A DNA stretch of 64,000 bases from Panorpa germanica (taxonomy: Eukaryota > Arthropoda > Insecta > Mecoptera > Panorpidae): positions 16,317,807-16,381,806 of the forward strand of contig OY783206.1 of assembly GCA_963678705.1 (NCBI GenBank), read 5' to 3'. The stretch's first letter is position 1, and each line of letters opens with the position of its first letter. Both the position numbers and the translations under genes were made by a program. Positions 61,091-64,000 of this stretch are shown in pieces. The notes beneath the pieces were generated by a model. That model was not told the DNA's origin. It saw only the letters and a program-made list of their open reading frames with translations, and ran no database searches.

Positions 61091-62087
61091 CCGAACACAC
61101 TACGATTTAAATCGCGTTGATTCACAACACATGGAATCATATGAGCATGCACACACCACGGGTTTTTAATCTGAGCGACTTTTGTCGCAGCTACAGATTT
61201 CTTGCGGCGCATAGCGATTTCTCCTTATCGCGGCACATCTCGTTGTATACAGAACACAGTATTGTTGATATTATGTTTTGACGGTGCATTTCTTTGAATA
61301 TTTATTATTTGTTATTGTTATAATACAACAGATATCGAAATACAACAGTATAGATATAGATATAATACTGCATATAAACTGAATAATATATAATAGTCCA
61401 AGATCCCAGGCCCGGTAGACATCACTTATTTTCTGATGAACAAAATGTGTAAGATTGAGTAGTGTTAGTATGTACAATGATCGCCTATGATTCCTACCTG
61501 CTAACTTGACTAGGCGGCCATTTTCCAGGTATCATGTAATCAAGGTTTATGTCTCACTCACTCTCATGCGCACGGATGCCCTCTTGCTCCTACTTAAAGT
61601 GGAATTAAAATTGGGTCTAGCGGATATTTGGCCCTTTGGATCAATCTGTCCTCTTGTAAAACATTTTAAAACAGTTGTCTTGTAATACCGTGTATTACCT
61701 TGCAGACGCTTTAAAGCTGACAAAAAAATTACTTAAACTTACTTACTTATTTTCTGATGATCCATTTTTATATATGTTAGCGAGACAACTGTTTTAAAAC
61801 GTTTTACAAGAGGAGAGACCGATCCAAGTGGCCAGACATCCCCATAACCCAATTTTAATTCCGCTATGAGTAGGAGCAAGAGGGCATTATCCGTGCGCCA
61901 TACGATCATTGTACATACTAACACAACTCAATCTTACACATTTTGTTCATCAGAAAATAAGTGATGTCTGCCGGCTCTGGGATCTCACTCTATAAACATA
62001 TTAAAAACAAACCGACCGCGCAATTTAAATCGCAGTGTGTGCTAGGTATACAGAATTAAAGCCACGTGATTTAAATCGTAGTGTGTT
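61091..62087 (+). mobile_element. Large inverted-repeat (fold-back) element
   Basis: Outer ends ACACACTACGATTTAAATCGC and GTGATTTAAATCGTAGTGTGT are inverted. Inside, arms 61401-61680 and 61775-61985 are inverted copies (for example GACATCACTTATTTTCTGAT with AAATAAGTGATGTC, and GAGGACAGA/TCCTCTTGTAAAAC with GTTTTACAAGAGGA). A second TTTAAATCGCAGTGTGT copy lies at 62023-62040. No coding frame. Probably a MITE or Foldback-like element. Confidence 0.68.
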
Positions 62088-62916
62088 ACAGCTCTTAAAA
62101 CTAGATTGCTTCAGTACTGTACAGTAAGTACAGTAATGGCGGGTACTTTCTGAACAACCTTTGTATTATTTATATTAATATAAGAAGAGAGATATGTTAA
62201 TGTTAGCTGCAAAAGTAGAAATGGTCAATAAAATATTCTACTTCTTTGGAATTCTTTGCTGTTCTTTTATAAATCGTACATTACAACGCTGGATTAAATA
62301 ATTCTGTTTGAAAATAAAAAAAGAAACATTGCACAATTTTAAAACTTGCTTAACAATTCAACAGCGATGTAATGAACTCGAACTTTGTACAATGAACTAG
62401 TACATTTTATTGTGAGGGTTGGTTAACCCCTTCTTTCTTTCTCACTATGTTTTACAGAACGAATACTTCCGCCTTTGACTACGTAACCGCCACTCACACT
62501 CACCATTCCCCCCAGCTCCCACACAAATCCCCAAAAAAGATTTATTAATGGCGCTACGCCATGGCGTTTTGTTTCTACAAGTTAATTTTGTTCCAAGAAT
62601 TTATCTTAATATCAAATAATTAATTACATTTTCTTACACCGAAATATGATAGAAATATGGGAGGAAGGTTATGTACCCTCAAAATGGAGAAAATAAAGAG
62701 TGGGAGGGAGTTTAACTTGATCAAGATAAGGAGTTACGTAGGAGTAAGTTTACGACAACTAAGTTTGCACAACTAAGTTTACGACAGTAGTCAACGGTCG
62801 CATGTAGTCTGTTGCAGTGTGACAGTTTAGTGCCACATGCTGAGCTTATAGCTACCGCATATTTGTGATAACTATGAGTTCGGAAACGGGGAAATAGAAT
62901 GTGACTTCTACAAATA
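62088..62916 (+). other. No gene seen; short repeats
   Basis: Contains AAGTTTACGACA-type tandem motifs at 62735-62790 (AACTAAGTTT twice), a TGGCGCTACGCCATGGCG mini-palindrome near 62550 and an end related to the 6618 element near 62865. It should be dtn intron or intergenic DNA. Confidence 0.4.
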
Positions 62917-63981
62917 ACCCGGTCAAAATAAACAATAAAATATGGGTAAATTAGCTATAATTCGCATAGAGGTGAAAGTTGGTATACACCTTGGAGACAT
63001 CATTACAAATAAAATACTAAAAGTCCTCACCGATCGCACATCTGCATAAAAAGGTATTTAAGGTCAAAAGTCAATAAAAATGGGTTTTCTAATTTTTACG
63101 GTAAACGGCAAGTTTTATCAGAAAAATAGATTAGAACAAAGTTGTAGATCATGAAATTATCTATAAAAATTGTTCTTATACTTTTTTTTCTAAGAATCAC
63201 CATTCCTGAGATATTGCGATTCCAATTCACCGAAAACAATAATATGTACGCAGAACCGCCTTTATGGTATACACGCCATCGAATGTTTAATATGAGTAAA
63301 ACTATTGGTTTGTGTAACTTGTAAATACAAATTATACGATTTTGAGAATATACACATTGTTAAGGAAAATATGGACATTTCAAAGTGTTCCGAAATTACA
63401 CAGTGTGATTTGAATTGACTCTTTAAAGTAAAAGTTAAAATATTTTATGTAAAGCATCAATAAACTTAACACATGTTAAGATATTCACATAATACAAAGA
63501 TTATGAGATCATTTTACTTTCACGTGCTCAAGGATCTCTAGGATAACACCACAATAGTATTAGCTTGATTCAGTAATAGTCAATTTTTATCGCATACTAT
63601 TGACATTACCACAAATTAGATTCAAAAACAAACTCACAGATGGTGAGAAAATGTGTGCATATTATGTAGAATACGACTTCTTCAACTTTTATAATCGCAA
63701 TATCTTAGGAATGGTGATTCTTAGAAAAAAAGTATAAGAACAATTATTGTAGATAATTTTATGATCTACAGCTTTTGTCTGATCTGTTTTTATGATAAAC
63801 CTTACCGTTCACCTTAAAAATTGGAAAAACTATTCTTGTGTACCTTTGACCTTCAATAACTTTTTTTGCAGATGTGCGATCGGTGAGGACTTTTAGTATT
63901 TTATTTGTCCAAATCTCAGTCTGTACCAAATCTCAGCTCTATGCGAAATATAGCTAATTGAAATGTTTATTTTGACCGGGT
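62917..63981 (+). mobile_element. Tc1/mariner-type element with 300 bp inverted repeats
   Basis: Flanked by TA (62915-62916 and 63982-63983). Ends ACCCGGTCAAAATAAAC / GTTTATTTTGACCGGGT. The inverted arms run 62917-63222 and 63692-63981, for example CTCACCGATCGCACATCTGC with GCAGATGTGCGATCGGTGAG. The 470 bp centre has no coding frame, so it is non-autonomous. Confidence 0.75.
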
Positions 63982-64000
63982 TAAAAAGGAAGATATGTAG

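Overview
This is an AT-rich, intron-bearing animal nuclear window, almost certainly insect. It carries a neuronal syntaxin-1 terminal exon, a Fused kinase, a detonator-like TMEM132 protein, TRMT44 and MED19. Their introns are short to moderate with GT-AG borders, and the spaces between them are full of arthropod-type transposons. The insect order cannot be fixed from the sequence alone.

Layout. Positions 1-2.2 kb hold the last exon of a syntaxin-1 gene and a possible alternative last exon. From 2.2 to 12 kb the DNA is AT-rich intergenic sequence with a decayed mariner-type element (2370-3459), one solitary Helitron (4381-5116, minus) and several inverted-repeat elements. TRMT44 (12019-14282, minus) and MED19 (16098-17528, plus) are head to head and share an 1.8 kb upstream region. 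From 21197 to 42511 the window is one uninterrupted head-to-tail array of non-autonomous Helitrons: about 11 units that reach a 3' end, two truncated copies and four 5' stubs. Two of the units carry the 3' part of the same LINE. Fused (44096-48455, plus, 13 exons) follows. A gene-poor stretch (48.5-55.5 kb) leads to the 3' half of a TMEM132/detonator gene (55862-59288, minus). The last intron shown, beyond 59.3 kb, holds a hAT element and long inverted-repeat elements.

The genes are unrelated housekeeping, signalling and neuronal genes and do not form a pathway. TRMT44 modifies tRNA, MED19 is a Mediator subunit, Fused transduces Hedgehog signals, and syntaxin-1 and TMEM132 act in neurons.

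The two most notable observations are: (1) the 21.3 kb Helitron array has a clean A|T host junction on each side and direct CTAG-to-TC joins inside, with composite units that have themselves been copied; (2) the conserved C-terminal stop of the TMEM132 gene is followed in frame by 85 sense codons that end in a second version of the same C-terminal motif, which suggests stop-codon readthrough or alternative splicing.
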